64,000 nucleotides of DNA from Halosolutus halophilus (GTDB lineage: Archaea; Halobacteriota; Halobacteria; Halobacteriales; Natrialbaceae), in assembly GCF_022869805.1 (NCBI RefSeq), contig NZ_CP094974.1, forward strand, positions 2,294,001 to 2,358,000, read 5' to 3'. The notes under the pieces were generated by a model. The model had not been told where the DNA came from, searched no databases, and saw only the letters and a program-made list of their open reading frames with translations. Every line of letters begins with the position of its first letter. Position 1 is the first letter of the stretch. Positions 19,599 through 28,636 of the stretch are shown here, one piece after another. Position numbers and translations under genes: made by a program.

Positions 19599-19969
19599 TT
19601 AGAACGTGGCCAGAAGCACGCCCCATCCGAGGATAACCGCACTTGTCAGAACAAACAGTAGACGGATCGAAAGTGGGAGTTGGGCATACGTTCCCCCGGG
19701 GACCTCCCTCGCGTAGGTTGCGGCCGAGAAGCGCACCAGTTCACCGGTTGGACGCGCCGCATCCATCCGCCGTCCCCATCCCGCGAGGACCACCCACGCA
19801 ATGGCGGTAATTCCGGTGAGGACGAACACCACATACCGAACTCGAGATCGGCTGCTCGGCTGCCAGCGTAGAGGACAGCGAGGACGACGAGTGGGATGTC
19901 CACCCCGAAGACTGCCACAGCACGAACGAGTCGACTGGAACGGGATTGATCATCATACGCGAGCGGCAC
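19599..19969 (-). pseudogene. Frameshifted small membrane protein gene
   Basis: Two overlapping minus-strand frames together read as one membrane protein of about 123 residues. The N-terminal part from ATG 19969 has a hydrophobic segment (VFGVDIPLVVLAVLYAG) and then runs into non-haloarchaeal sequence. The C-terminal part, in the frame open from 19832 to 19599, has two more segments (VFVLTGITAIAWVVLAGW and IRLLFVLTSAVILGWGVLLA). A single-base indel near 19830 would join them. It may be a real frameshift or a sequencing error. Confidence 0.55.
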
Positions 19970-20069
19970 GTCGTCTAACGGGACAGGAATTTCGATCCGA
20001 TGAGACTGAACTAACCGCTACGTGTAGATGCGTATTGAACGCTGTATAGTGAGTAGGAATTCGCCAGTA

Positions 20070-20525
20070 CTACGAATCAGATGGTGAGCAGAGAACGGTC
20101 AGCCAAAAGAACTCGAATGAGCGAACGAGTGAGACGAATTCATCGGGAGCGATCGGCTTGGTGAGATAGGCGTCGAACTGGATCTCGGGCGAATTGAGGA
20201 AATCTTCTCCCGCATCGGAGCCCGTTAACACTATTACGAGAACCTCCTCCAACTCGTGATCATTCCTAATAGCACGAAGCACATCCTCACCGGTCGCTCG
20301 CGGGAGATACCAATCGAGCAAAACGAGATCTGGTCGCGGGGCGTCGGTGAACTCGCCGCGCTGATTCAGGAAATCGAGCGCCTCTTGTTCGTCAGTAGCA
20401 ACGTGAAGTGTGTTTGTAATAGCTGCGTCTGAAAACAATTCTCTGACGAGTCGAACATCGCCGGGATTGTCTTCTACTAGCAGAACCTCTGCCTCCTGGC
20501 CGGGGACAGAGGACTTCCGATTCAT
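20070..20525 (-). CDS. Single-domain response regulator (receiver)
   Basis: A 151-residue stand-alone receiver domain of the CheY/Rcp1 type. The acidic pocket is in VLLVEDNPGDVRL, the phosphoryl-accepting Asp in PDLVLLDWYLPR, the Thr in VIVLTGSDAG, and the Lys in AYLTKPIAPDEF. It has no output domain, so it would signal by protein contact, typically with PAS/GAF histidine kinases. The start chosen is the ATG at 20525 (MNRKSSVPGQ), since the upstream extension to 20579 lacks the usual character. No kinase is adjacent; the six-PAS kinase at 56445 is the only histidine kinase in the window. Confidence 0.9.
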   Translation of the reverse strand: MNRKSSVPGQEAEVLLVEDNPGDVRLVRELFSDAAITNTLHVATDEQEALDFLNQRGEFTDAPRPDLVLLDWYLPRATGEDVLRAIRNDHELEEVLVIVLTGSDAGEDFLNSPEIQFDAYLTKPIAPDEFVSLVRSFEFFWLTVLCSPSDS

Positions 20526-20841
20526 TGACCCTACTATGCTGGTGCCGACTTTAAGTTGCGTGGTCAGTATCCCCCGCACTCGATAGTGACTTCCGTACCA
20601 CCTAACTGCAAAAATGGCGAATTCTACGTACGCGGTAGTTCCTGGTAGCTCGTTCTCCTCCCCGGGAAGAGAACGAGGGCTACGCCAGCGGCACCGAACA
20701 GGGCATCGAGCCGTACTTCGCTGTCGCTCGATCGAACCAACTTCCCGAGTCGTCCACGGGTGGTCATCCGAGCTCGGATCGGCAGGATCGGCATCGTCAC
20801 CCCCGTCGCGTTCTGCCTGAGCGACGCGCTGTATTCGTCGC

Positions 20842-20950
20842 CTACCGTCCGCACGGCTGCAGCGGGCTGGCGATCGTCACCGAAGACGCGACGGAATCGA
20901 TCGGCGGCGTGGGCACCACAGTGAAGACACGTCGATCGACTGAGGGCCAC
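20842..20950 (-). pseudogene. Possible remnant of a small DUF7563-like zinc-finger gene
   Basis: From GTG 20950 the minus strand reads a CxxC finger followed by a short segment (CLHCGAHAADRFRRVFGDD) very like the start of short haloarchaeal zinc-finger proteins with a CxxCGxxVSxxFxRVFG pattern. The expected second Cys pair is missing in that frame. A one-base shift near 20865 gives a Cys and a stop at 20842. A TATA-like AGTATAT lies near 20981-20987. The rest of the 20526-21083 gap shows nothing recognisable. Confidence 0.4.
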
Positions 20951-21083
20951 GGCGCGATCGTCACGCCGACCACCCCCAGGATATACTGTAAGATAAGTTA
21001 TAATGCACCGAAACCGAGAATTGGATTTTCGGCCGTCTCGAGGGTATGAGACGCTAAGAGTTGAACACTTAGATAATTTCGAG

Positions 21084-21154
21084 TGGGACCGCCGAGAATT
21101 GAACTCGGGTCCTACGGACCCCATCCGCAGAGGATACCACTACCCCACGGTCCC
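21084..21154 (-). tRNA. tRNA-Pro (anticodon GGG)
   Basis: Minus-strand cloverleaf: acceptor GGGACCG pairs with CGGTCCC, the anticodon stem TGCGG/CCGTA holds the loop ATGGGGT with anticodon GGG (21120-21122), and the T arm is CCGAG-TTCAATT-CTCGG. Discriminator base A; no CCA encoded, and no intron. Such tRNAs are frequent integration sites, but no integrase lies nearby. Confidence 0.93.
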
Positions 21155-21311
21155 GCACGTGGATCGACGGTCGTCTGCCGTTTAAGCGTGTCGTTTCGAG
21201 ACCGGGCTCCGGGGTGATCGACCGGGTCTCGATAGCGTCGTGCGTCACCGAGCCAACGCAGGGCCGTGTCCGATCGGGCGCGACACCGTCGTCGCAGAAG
21301 GGGGAGTCGGC

Positions 21312-22679
21312 TTACCGCCGGTAGCGGTCGAGCACGTCGGGGAGCCGTTTGCCGACGGGGCCGCCGACCCGATCGCGAAGGGAGCCAAGCAAGCCGTCGG
21401 GGACGAAGAGCACGAACAGCACGAAGATGATCCCGAGGTACAGCGGTGCGCGACCGGTGAGGGCCGTTCCGACGAGGTCGTAGAGCGTCACGCCGCCGAT
21501 TTCGGTCGTAAGGATTCCCTCGGGGAGGAACTGTTCCAGATACGTCGCGATTCCCTCGTCGTCCGTCGTGAGGATGTCCCCGAGCCACTCGTGAAAGAGC
21601 GCCCCGTACAGCGGCCCGGCGAGCGACCCGATACCACCGATGATCGCCATGATCAGCGCGTCAGCCGTGACGAGGAAGTAGAAGGAGTTGTCCGGCGACG
21701 CGCCGCGGGCGTACGCGGCGAACAGGGCCCCGGCGATGCCGGCGAAGAACCCGCTGGTCGCGAACGCGGCCATTTTATACCAGAAGACGTCGTATCCGAC
21801 CGCTCTCGCTCGCTCCTCGTTCTCGCGGATCGCGACCATCACCTTCCCGAACGGGGAGTGAAGGATCCGCTGCATCGCGAAGTAGCAGACGAGGACGACC
21901 GCTCCGAGGGCGTAGTAGGACGTCATCGTCGCGGAGACGTCGATCCCCAGGCCGAGGACGTTCTCGAAGCGATCCCCGGTCAGTCGTCCGACCGCAAAGG
22001 TGAGCGAGTCGACGTACGGGACGCCGATCGAGAGCCCGTCCGGAGTGGCTATCGTCGCGCCCTCGGTCGGGTTCGTCCCGACGTACCCCCAGTGACGGAC
22101 GAACTCGTAAATCACCTGGGCGAACCCGAGGGTGATCATCGCGAAGTAGACGCCGCTGAGGCGGAACGACACGGCACCGATCGCGAGCGCCACGACGAAC
22201 GCAAGCAGCGCGGCCAGGAGCACGATCAGCATGAACGGCGTGTCCGCGGGTACACCCGGCACCTTCCCGTTCGCCGCGAGGACGACGACGTAGGCGCCGG
22301 TCCCGTAGAACGCGGCGTGGCCGAACGAGAGGTAGCCGGTGTAGCCGCTGACGAAGTCGAAACTCATCGCGAACAGGCCCATGTAGAGGACGACGATCAT
22401 GGCCGTCAGTCCCGGCAGGAACGACGACGCCTCGGTCGCGAGCGGCGTCCGATCGAGGACGCCGAGGACGATCGGGTACAGCGCGAAGGCGGCGACGACC
22501 AGCAGGTGTGCGACGTGATCGCGAGCGTACGACGCGAGCCAGTGGTCGTCGCTGGAAATCGCGGAAGCCGTCGATCGGGTGTCGGCCGAGTCGGCACCGT
22601 CCGACGGCGTCTCGAGGGCGGAGTCGGCTCCGCCGTCCGATCGCGGCTCGCGACCGCGGTCAGTCGGGCTAATGGCCAC
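21312..22679 (-). CDS. livM: Branched-chain amino acid-type ABC transporter permease, LivM
   Basis: The second permease of a LivHM-type importer, 455 residues. A polar N-terminal tail of about 50 residues precedes about nine or ten membrane segments. The LivM signatures are YTGYLSFGHAAFYGTGAY near 160 and the EAA-type cytoplasmic loop around AIRENEERARAVGYDVFWYK near 300. Its start overlaps the end of the livH gene by a few bases, and it is the last gene of the five-gene operon. Substrate may be branched-chain amino acids, other amino acids, amides or urea; sequence alone does not decide. Confidence 0.92.
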   Translation of the reverse strand: MAISPTDRGREPRSDGGADSALETPSDGADSADTRSTASAISSDDHWLASYARDHVAHLLVVAAFALYPIVLGVLDRTPLATEASSFLPGLTAMIVVLYMGLFAMSFDFVSGYTGYLSFGHAAFYGTGAYVVVLAANGKVPGVPADTPFMLIVLLAALLAFVVALAIGAVSFRLSGVYFAMITLGFAQVIYEFVRHWGYVGTNPTEGATIATPDGLSIGVPYVDSLTFAVGRLTGDRFENVLGLGIDVSATMTSYYALGAVVLVCYFAMQRILHSPFGKVMVAIRENEERARAVGYDVFWYKMAAFATSGFFAGIAGALFAAYARGASPDNSFYFLVTADALIMAIIGGIGSLAGPLYGALFHEWLGDILTTDDEGIATYLEQFLPEGILTTEIGGVTLYDLVGTALTGRAPLYLGIIFVLFVLFVPDGLLGSLRDRVGGPVGKRLPDVLDRYRR

Positions 22680-23727
22680 CCACCTCCTCGACGCCGTACA
22701 GCCCCTGTGGACGGAGTATCAGCATGAGTACCAGCAGGCCGAATATCGTGAGCGCCGGCAGCCCGGTGAACGTCACGATTCCGGTCGAGAACAGCCAGGT
22801 CGTGAACGAGTCGGTGATCCCAACCAGGAGCGACGCGACGACGGTTCCCTCGAACGAGCCGAGGCCGCCGATGATCACCACGACGAACGCGTACAGCAAC
22901 ACGTCCATGGCGAGCAGTGCACTCGGTCCCCAGAGTGGATCCCACATGAGGAACACGCCGCCGATCCCGGCGAGTCCCGTTCCGAGCCCGAACACGATCG
23001 TAAACGTGCGGCGCACGTCGACCCCGAGCGCTTCGACCATCTCCGGGTCCTCGCTGCCGGCCCGGATGTAGAGGCCGTACAGCGTCCTGTTGAGGAACAG
23101 CCAGACGCCGACGACGGCGAGGACGCCGAGGACGATCTCGAACGCGTAGAGTCCGCGGATCGACGCACCCAGAAGATCGTGCCGATCGGTAAACTGCGTC
23201 GGCGCCGTCGCCATCGCCGCGGACCACGCCGGATCCGGCTGGATCCCCCGGGCGAGCACGACGATCCGCGTCACCTCCTCTACGATCAGCGCGAGCCCGA
23301 ACGTGAGGAGGATCTGGTACATCGGCGTCCGATCGTAGATCGGCCGGATGAGCGAGTACTCGATCGTGCTCCCGAACGCGGTGAGGACGGCGAATACCGC
23401 GACGATGGCGACGAAGAAGAACGCGATTCTCGCGACTGTCCCCGTTCCGTCGGAGACGGCGAGCACCATGAGGAGCCCCCCGATGTAGGCACCGAGCATC
23501 GCCATCGCCCCGTGAGAGAAGTTGAGCACCCCCATCAGTCCGAAGACGAGCGTCAACCCGACGGCGAGAACGAAGTACACGGCGGCTTTGCCGAGTCCCT
23601 CGACGAGAATCCGCGCGAGCGTATCGGGCTGGAACAGTCGGGCGAGCGTATCGACTACCAGCGGGAGGTCGGTCGCCATCGGAAAGTCGGTCGCCGGCGG
23701 TAGGCCGGTCGCCAGTTCGATCGTCAT
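22669..23727 (-). CDS. livH: Branched-chain amino acid-type ABC transporter permease, LivH
   Basis: First permease of the importer, 352 residues, with about eight membrane segments. The family pattern GLMGVLNFSHGAMAMLGAYIGG lies near residues 60-85 and the EAA-type loop is RAGSEDPEMVEALGVDVRRTF near 195-215. It pairs with LivM to form the membrane channel driven by LivG and LivF. It lies 70 bases after livF and overlaps livM. Its N-terminal extension (a Thr/Pro/Ala-rich first 25 residues) may mean the true start is slightly downstream. Confidence 0.92.
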   Translation of the reverse strand: MTIELATGLPPATDFPMATDLPLVVDTLARLFQPDTLARILVEGLGKAAVYFVLAVGLTLVFGLMGVLNFSHGAMAMLGAYIGGLLMVLAVSDGTGTVARIAFFFVAIVAVFAVLTAFGSTIEYSLIRPIYDRTPMYQILLTFGLALIVEEVTRIVVLARGIQPDPAWSAAMATAPTQFTDRHDLLGASIRGLYAFEIVLGVLAVVGVWLFLNRTLYGLYIRAGSEDPEMVEALGVDVRRTFTIVFGLGTGLAGIGGVFLMWDPLWGPSALLAMDVLLYAFVVVIIGGLGSFEGTVVASLLVGITDSFTTWLFSTGIVTFTGLPALTIFGLLVLMLILRPQGLYGVEEVGGH

Positions 23728-23797
23728 CGGCGCGTCACCCTCTCGAGAGCCGTGCGCCTTGCGTCGTTCCGGTCTCTATCGCGTAGTCTCCATCCGA

Positions 23798-24496
23798 TCA
23801 TGCGCTCAGATACCTCCGTATCCGTTCGTCGTCCGCCGTGACGCCCTCGGTCGAACCCGACTCGACGACCGTTCCGTGGTCGATGAGGTAGAACCTGTCC
23901 GCGAGGTCCATCGCGAGCGGGAAGTTCTGCTCGACGAGGACCATCGTCGTCTCTTCGGAGGCCGTCTCGAGGGCGTCGACGACCTGGTCGACGATCATCG
24001 GGGCGAGTCCCTCGCTCGGTTCGTCGACCAGCAGCAGGTCGTTCTCGCCGACCATGCCGCGTGCGATCGCCAGCATCTGCTGTTGGCCGCCGCTGAGGTT
24101 CCTGGCTTCGTTCTCCCGGAACTCTTCGAGCGCGGGAAACAGCGAGTAAACGTACTCGCGCTGGGCCTCGAAGTCGCCGCCGGGGGGGACCGCCACGCGG
24201 ATGTTCTCCTCGACGGTGAGGTAGCCGAACATCCGTCGTTCCTCCGGGACCCAGCCGATGCCGTCGGTTGCGACCTCGTGCGTGTTCTTGCCGGTGATGT
24301 CCTCGCCCCGGTACCGGATCGTCCCCTCCCGGGGCGGGGTAAGCTGGAGGATCGATCGCAGCGTCGTCGTCTTTCCGACCCCGTTGCGACCGATGAGCGC
24401 GACGATCTCTCGCTCCTCCACGTCGAGGCTCACTCCCTGTAGCACGTGGCTCTCGCCGTAGTAGGTGTGGACCTCCTCGAGTTCGAGGAAACTCAT
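23798..24496 (-). CDS. livF: ABC transporter ATP-binding protein, LivF
   Basis: A 232-residue ATPase. Walker A is GRNGVGKTTTL, the signature is LSGGQQQ, Walker B is LLLVDEPSEGLAP, and the switch His-region is MVLVEQNFPLAMDLADR. The short length and the SEGLAP after Walker B are typical of LivF. The ATG overlaps the stop of livG (24493-24496), so the two ATPases are translationally coupled. Confidence 0.94.
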   Translation of the reverse strand: MSFLELEEVHTYYGESHVLQGVSLDVEEREIVALIGRNGVGKTTTLRSILQLTPPREGTIRYRGEDITGKNTHEVATDGIGWVPEERRMFGYLTVEENIRVAVPPGGDFEAQREYVYSLFPALEEFRENEARNLSGGQQQMLAIARGMVGENDLLLVDEPSEGLAPMIVDQVVDALETASEETTMVLVEQNFPLAMDLADRFYLIDHGTVVESGSTEGVTADDERIRRYLSA

Positions 24497-25311
24497 CCGG
24501 TCGCCACCCCCGTCCCGGTGTCGTCGGACTCCGTTCCGTCCAGTTCGTCGTCGCCGTAGCCGCCGAGGTAGGCCCGCTGGACCCGTTCGCTGTCGCGGAT
24601 CGCGGCCGGGTCGCCGTCGGCGATCAGCGACCCGTTGTCGAGGACGACGACACGGTCGCTGATGTCCATCACGATGTCCATGTTGTGCTCGATCAGCATG
24701 ATCGAGTGGTCCGCCGCGATGTTCTCGATGAGGTCGGTGAGTCGGCCGACGTCCTCGCTGGAGACCCCGGCGGTCGGTTCGTCCAGCAGGAGCAGATCCG
24801 GATCGCCGGCGAGTGCGATACCGATCTCGAGGCTCCGTTTTTCACCGTGGCTGAGGTTCTGAGCGTCGATGTCGGCGTCGTCGGCCAGACCGATCCGCTC
24901 CAGGATCGCGCGTGCCTCCTCGAAGTGTCCCTCGAAACTGTTGACGTTCCGCCAGAATCGCCACGAATCGGTTCCGCGGTGGGCCTGGGCCGCGATTCTG
25001 ACGTTCTCGAGGACCGACATCGTCGGAAAAATATTCGTTATCTGGTACGATCGGTGCAGCCCCAGGCGCGCGGTCGCTGCCGGGTCCGCCGTCGTGATGT
25101 CGGCGGTCCCCTCCGTGACGGAGGAATCGAACTCGACCGTGCCGCTCGTGGGCTCGAGTTCGCCCGTGATCAGGTTGAAGAACGTGGTCTTGCCGGCACC
25201 GTTCGGACCGATCACGGAACAGAGCTGTCCCGGTTCGAGGGCGAACTCGACACCGTCGACGGCAGTGATGCCACCGAAGGACTTCGTCAGTTCGGACGTC
25301 GAAAGCAACAT
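24493..25311 (-). CDS. livG: ABC transporter ATP-binding protein, LivG
   Basis: A 272-residue ATPase. Walker A is GPNGAGKTTFFNLITGE, the signature is LSHGEKRSLEIGIALA, Walker B is LLLLDEPTAGV, and the His loop is IMLIEHNMDIVMDI. The LivG-specific extra stretch around RSYQITNIFPTMSVLENV is present. The start is the ATG at 25311 (MLLSTSELTKSFGG), 10 bases after the binding-protein gene. The frame is open further upstream, but that part overlaps the neighbouring gene and is not LivG-like. Confidence 0.94.
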   Translation of the reverse strand: MLLSTSELTKSFGGITAVDGVEFALEPGQLCSVIGPNGAGKTTFFNLITGELEPTSGTVEFDSSVTEGTADITTADPAATARLGLHRSYQITNIFPTMSVLENVRIAAQAHRGTDSWRFWRNVNSFEGHFEEARAILERIGLADDADIDAQNLSHGEKRSLEIGIALAGDPDLLLLDEPTAGVSSEDVGRLTDLIENIAADHSIMLIEHNMDIVMDISDRVVVLDNGSLIADGDPAAIRDSERVQRAYLGGYGDDELDGTESDDTGTGVATG

Positions 25312-25321
25312 CGGTGAGCTA

Positions 25322-26689
25322 TCAGCGGCTGCACCCGACGTCGTCTTCCGGCACCATCGCGTCCTCGGCCGACACGTACTGGACCGGTTCACCGGGCATG
25401 ATGTTGGCGTCCCAGGTGTCCGCCCACTCGTCGCTCGTCGGGACCGGATACGCGATCGCCATCTCCGACGCTGCCTGATTGTTCGCCTCCCGGAACTCGT
25501 ACCCGTTCTCGCCTTTCGGCGTGTCCGTGACGGTCATTCCCGTCATCGCATCGACGATGTCGTCGGTGGCCGTCGAGCCGGACTCGTCGATCGCCTGGGC
25601 GAGCGCCGAGGCGAGCGTGAACGTTCCCGAGTGGAACAGGTCCGGAACCTGGTCGTAGGCGTCGATGGTCATCTCGATGAACGCGTCGTTGATCGGGTTG
25701 TCGAACTGGTTCCAGTGATACCGCGTCGTGAACGGACCGAGACCTGCGTTTTCGATGTCTTCGGCGGTGAAGTCTTCGCCGAGTGCCTGTCGCAACGCGC
25801 CACCGAGCGCACCGATCGTCAGCATCTCCGCGAACCCGCCGAAGATCTCGACGTCGTAGTCCATCGCCGTGGGTATGAACGACGGGAGCGTCACGGCCGT
25901 GTAGACGCCGGCGACGGCGTCGGCGCCGTTGGCGACGGCCTCGTCCAGGAGTCCCCCGAACTCGGCGTACCCCGCCTCGGTGTACCGGGGTTCTTGCAGT
26001 TCGATGTGGTCGTACTCCTCGAACACGGCGGCGTAGTTTTCGACGCCACCCTTGCCGAACGAGTTGTCCGATCCGAACATCGCGACGTTCTCGACGTCCA
26101 TCTGCTCGGCGACGTAGGTGGCACCCGAGCGGGCGTCCATCGCGGTGTGTTCGCTCGCACGGAAGACCCGCTCGTGGCAGTACTCGTCCGACGTGGTGAT
26201 GTCCCCGTCCGCCGCCGGGCCACAGAGATACAGCACGTCCGACTGTGTGACGACGGTGTCGATCACGCGGCGCGCACTGTCGGACGACGTACCGCCGAAC
26301 AGCACGTCCACCTCGTCGTCGACCACCAGGTCCTCCGCGACGAGCTGTGCGGTGTCCGGATCGAACGCCGTGTCTTCGACGATAATCTCGTACGTCGGTC
26401 CGTCGTCGGGATCGATCGTGTACTCGCCGACGTCGAGTCCGTCGATCGGGTCGACGTCGTCGTACTTGTACGCCAGTCCACCGTAGAACCCTTGCAGGGC
26501 CGTCTGTCCGTAGTACTGGAGGTCGGCCGAGGTCGGCTGGAACGCGCCGATCCGGATAGTTTCGTCGTTCGGATCGCCGTTGTCGTTGCTGCTGTCTTCC
26601 GTGACACATCCCGCGAGCGCCGCCGTTCCGACTGCGGCGAGTGCACCTGATCGCTCGAGTACCGTTCGACGCGTGAGGTCTCGTACCAT
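25322..26689 (-). CDS. ABC transporter substrate-binding lipoprotein, LivK-like
   Basis: A 455-residue periplasmic-type binding protein of the Leu/Ile/Val (type I) fold. The N-terminus has a Tat motif (LTRRTVLERSG) and a lipobox LAGC (Cys28), followed by a Ser/Asp/Asn-rich tether, so it should be a Tat-exported lipoprotein anchored outside the cell. The body has IRIGAFQPTSADLQYYG at the start of the first lobe and VDVLFGGTSSDSARRV where ligand-contacting Ser/Thr residues usually occur. First gene of the K-G-F-H-M operon. An AT-rich stretch at about 26697-26717 supplies its promoter. Confidence 0.92.
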   Translation of the reverse strand: MVRDLTRRTVLERSGALAAVGTAALAGCVTEDSSNDNGDPNDETIRIGAFQPTSADLQYYGQTALQGFYGGLAYKYDDVDPIDGLDVGEYTIDPDDGPTYEIIVEDTAFDPDTAQLVAEDLVVDDEVDVLFGGTSSDSARRVIDTVVTQSDVLYLCGPAADGDITTSDEYCHERVFRASEHTAMDARSGATYVAEQMDVENVAMFGSDNSFGKGGVENYAAVFEEYDHIELQEPRYTEAGYAEFGGLLDEAVANGADAVAGVYTAVTLPSFIPTAMDYDVEIFGGFAEMLTIGALGGALRQALGEDFTAEDIENAGLGPFTTRYHWNQFDNPINDAFIEMTIDAYDQVPDLFHSGTFTLASALAQAIDESGSTATDDIVDAMTGMTVTDTPKGENGYEFREANNQAASEMAIAYPVPTSDEWADTWDANIMPGEPVQYVSAEDAMVPEDDVGCSR

Positions 26690-27006
26690 ACTAACTAATA
26701 AAGTATCATTATATCTTCAAAGAGTGGTAGGTTAACAGGTAAACATATCGTGAGGTTCTCCCGACCGCCGAGTCGGCGGATCGAGAGACGAGCAGGCGTC
26801 GACCAACCGCTACGATCGGGAGCAGTACGTGGAGACCGATCGAGATCGATCTCCGGATCGAGACTGGTCCCTGTGTCGAGATGCGGGAATGCTGTATCGA
26901 GCGTGATCTGTCGTGGTCGAGAACCGAAGCGGGTTCAGGGTGACTCGAAGCGAAACCTCCGGTCCCACAGTGTGAACCGTGTCAGTAGTGGTCGAGTAGA
27001 GGGCGT
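26690..27006. other. Intergenic gap with livK promoter; otherwise empty
   Basis: The left end is AT-rich (rc: GATATAATGATACTTTATTAG, trimmed here to its core TATAATGATACTTTATTAG) just upstream of the binding-protein ATG and is the likely promoter. The remainder shows no acidic open frame, repeat or RNA that can be supported. Confidence 0.45.
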
Positions 27007-27915
27007 TCACACCAGTACCCGTTCGAGATCGACCACCACGCCGCTCTCGCCGGCGGGATCGCCGACCAGTTCGCCGAGACAGACCGCCGCGCCGTCGGGC
27101 GTGTAACAGGCCACGAGGTCGCCGCGATCCGCCCCGTCGTCGACGTCGAACACGCCGGGGGCGTAGACGGGCGCGCCCGTGGCGACCTCGCGAGCGGCGC
27201 TCTCGGCGATCACGACCGATGGGAGCGGTTCGAGGATGCGTTCGGCGGGCGAGACGACTTCGCGGAGCGGTCCGGAGTCGTCGTCCTCCACCCAGAAGGC
27301 GAGCGCGTCGAGGAACGTGGCGGCCGTGTGAAGATCGGTGTCGTCGAACGGCTCCGTCATCGTCCGCCGCAGGTGGCCCATGTGGCCACCGGTCCCGAGC
27401 GCAAGGCCGAGGTCGTGACAGAGTTTCCGGACGTAGGTCCCGCTCTCACACCGGATCCGCAGGAGGACCCGCCGATCGTCGGTCTCGAGCACGTCGAGAT
27501 CGTAGATCTCACGTACTCGCAGACGACGCGCGACCGCGCTCTTGCGCGGTGGTTTCTGGTAGATCGCCCCCTCGAACTCGGCGATGACGGCCTCCGCGTC
27601 GGCCGGCACGGGGCCGTGACACTCGAGCACCGCGACGTACTCCTTCGCCCCCTCGAGGAAGACCTGCGCGAGCCGCGTCGCGTCGCCGAGCATGACCGGG
27701 AGACAGCCGGTGACCTTCGGGTCTAGCGTCCCGGCGTGGGCCGCCTGGTCGATCGTCGCGTCGGCGTCGCGTTCGGCGAGGGTGTCGGCAACGGCGTCCC
27801 GGAGCCAGCCGCTCACCTGGTGTGAGGAGGGGCCGGGCGGTTTGTCGAGGTTGACGACGCCGAAGGAGAGCAGTTCGGCGGGCGATCGGTCCTCGGGTGG
27901 GCCTCGGAGCGTCAT
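27007..27915 (-). CDS. cbf5: tRNA/rRNA pseudouridine synthase Cbf5 (H/ACA RNP subunit)
   Basis: The catalytic subunit of archaeal H/ACA guide-RNA complexes, which also makes tRNA pseudouridine 55, 302 residues. The TruB-like catalytic Asp is in QAAHAGTLDPKVTGCLPV (near residue 65). The upstream motif is NLDKPPGPSSHQVS, and GTYVRKLCHDLGLALG is the third conserved block. A PUA domain occupies the last 75 residues. The ATG overlaps the cmk stop (TGATG), in the conserved archaeal order cmk-cbf5. Confidence 0.93.
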   Translation of the reverse strand: MTLRGPPEDRSPAELLSFGVVNLDKPPGPSSHQVSGWLRDAVADTLAERDADATIDQAAHAGTLDPKVTGCLPVMLGDATRLAQVFLEGAKEYVAVLECHGPVPADAEAVIAEFEGAIYQKPPRKSAVARRLRVREIYDLDVLETDDRRVLLRIRCESGTYVRKLCHDLGLALGTGGHMGHLRRTMTEPFDDTDLHTAATFLDALAFWVEDDDSGPLREVVSPAERILEPLPSVVIAESAAREVATGAPVYAPGVFDVDDGADRGDLVACYTPDGAAVCLGELVGDPAGESGVVVDLERVLV

Positions 27916-28493
27916 CAGAACCGGTAGTCGATGCCGGTCACGGGTGCTTTCCCTTCGTCACCGGCGGCGTCGTACTCCCCCACGGCGGTGACGAGCATGT
28001 CCAGCACCGCGTCCGGTTCCCAGCGAGCCGTGTTGATAGAGAGGTCGTAGATCGTCAGATCCCGGATGTCGATCCCGTAGTACTCCTCGTATCGCTGCGC
28101 CTCGCTGGCCTCTCGCGCTTTGGTCTCTTCGGTCGCACGCACGGGATCTTTCGCCTCGCGTTCGGCGATTCGCTCGCCGCGGACGTCCGCCGGCGCGTCG
28201 AGCCAGAACCGGAAGTCGGCGTGTTCGCCCGCCAGCCAGCCGGCGAGTCGCGACTCGAGCACCAGGTCGTCCTCCTCGGTCGCGATCTCTCGCAGTCGGC
28301 GATCGAGATCCCGATCGATCTGGTCGTTCTCTTCGGCGAGTTTGTTGAACTCGAGCGGCGTATAGCCGCGTTCGTCGGCCAGTTCGCGGAAGATGTCTCC
28401 GCCGCTGACGTGGTCGAGATCGAACGCATCGGCGAGCAACCCCGCCGTCGTGCTCTTCCCACTTCCCGGTGGGCCGGAGACGGTGAGTAACAT
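27915..28493 (-). CDS. cmk: Cytidylate kinase
   Basis: A 192-residue archaeal-type (d)CMP kinase, making CDP/dCDP from CMP/dCMP with ATP. The P-loop is at the very start ([18 protein letters not shown]). The CMP-binding region contains [11 protein letters not shown] (about 35-45), and the lid region is [20 protein letters not shown]. Length and N-terminus match the archaeal family, so the start is secure. It lies between the DUF106 gene and cbf5 in the conserved cluster. Confidence 0.93.
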   Translation of the reverse strand: MLLTVSGPPGSGKSTTAGLLADAFDLDHVSGGDIFRELADERGYTPLEFNKLAEENDQIDRDLDRRLREIATEEDDLVLESRLAGWLAGEHADFRFWLDAPADVRGERIAEREAKDPVRATEETKAREASEAQRYEEYYGIDIRDLTIYDLSINTARWEPDAVLDMLVTAVGEYDAAGDEGKAPVTGIDYRF

Positions 28494-28636
28494 ATCCCTG
28501 CTCCGATGCGGTGGGTAAAATGGGTTTTGGATCAGTCGGCGTTGCCCGCGCTGTTATGCGGCATAGTCGGGTGTCAACGTGTCTACACTGGGAACGGCGG
28601 TGAACGAGCGGGGACGACGGATGTCGACGGCGATTG

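Noticed and set aside
21084-21154. tRNA-Pro as attachment site of an element
   Set aside because: No integrase or duplicated tRNA end is visible within the neighbouring DNA; the flanking operon is ordinary transporter DNA.
25312-25392. Longer LivG start
   Set aside because: The extension overlaps the binding-protein gene and is unlike LivG N-termini; ATG 25311 fits the family.
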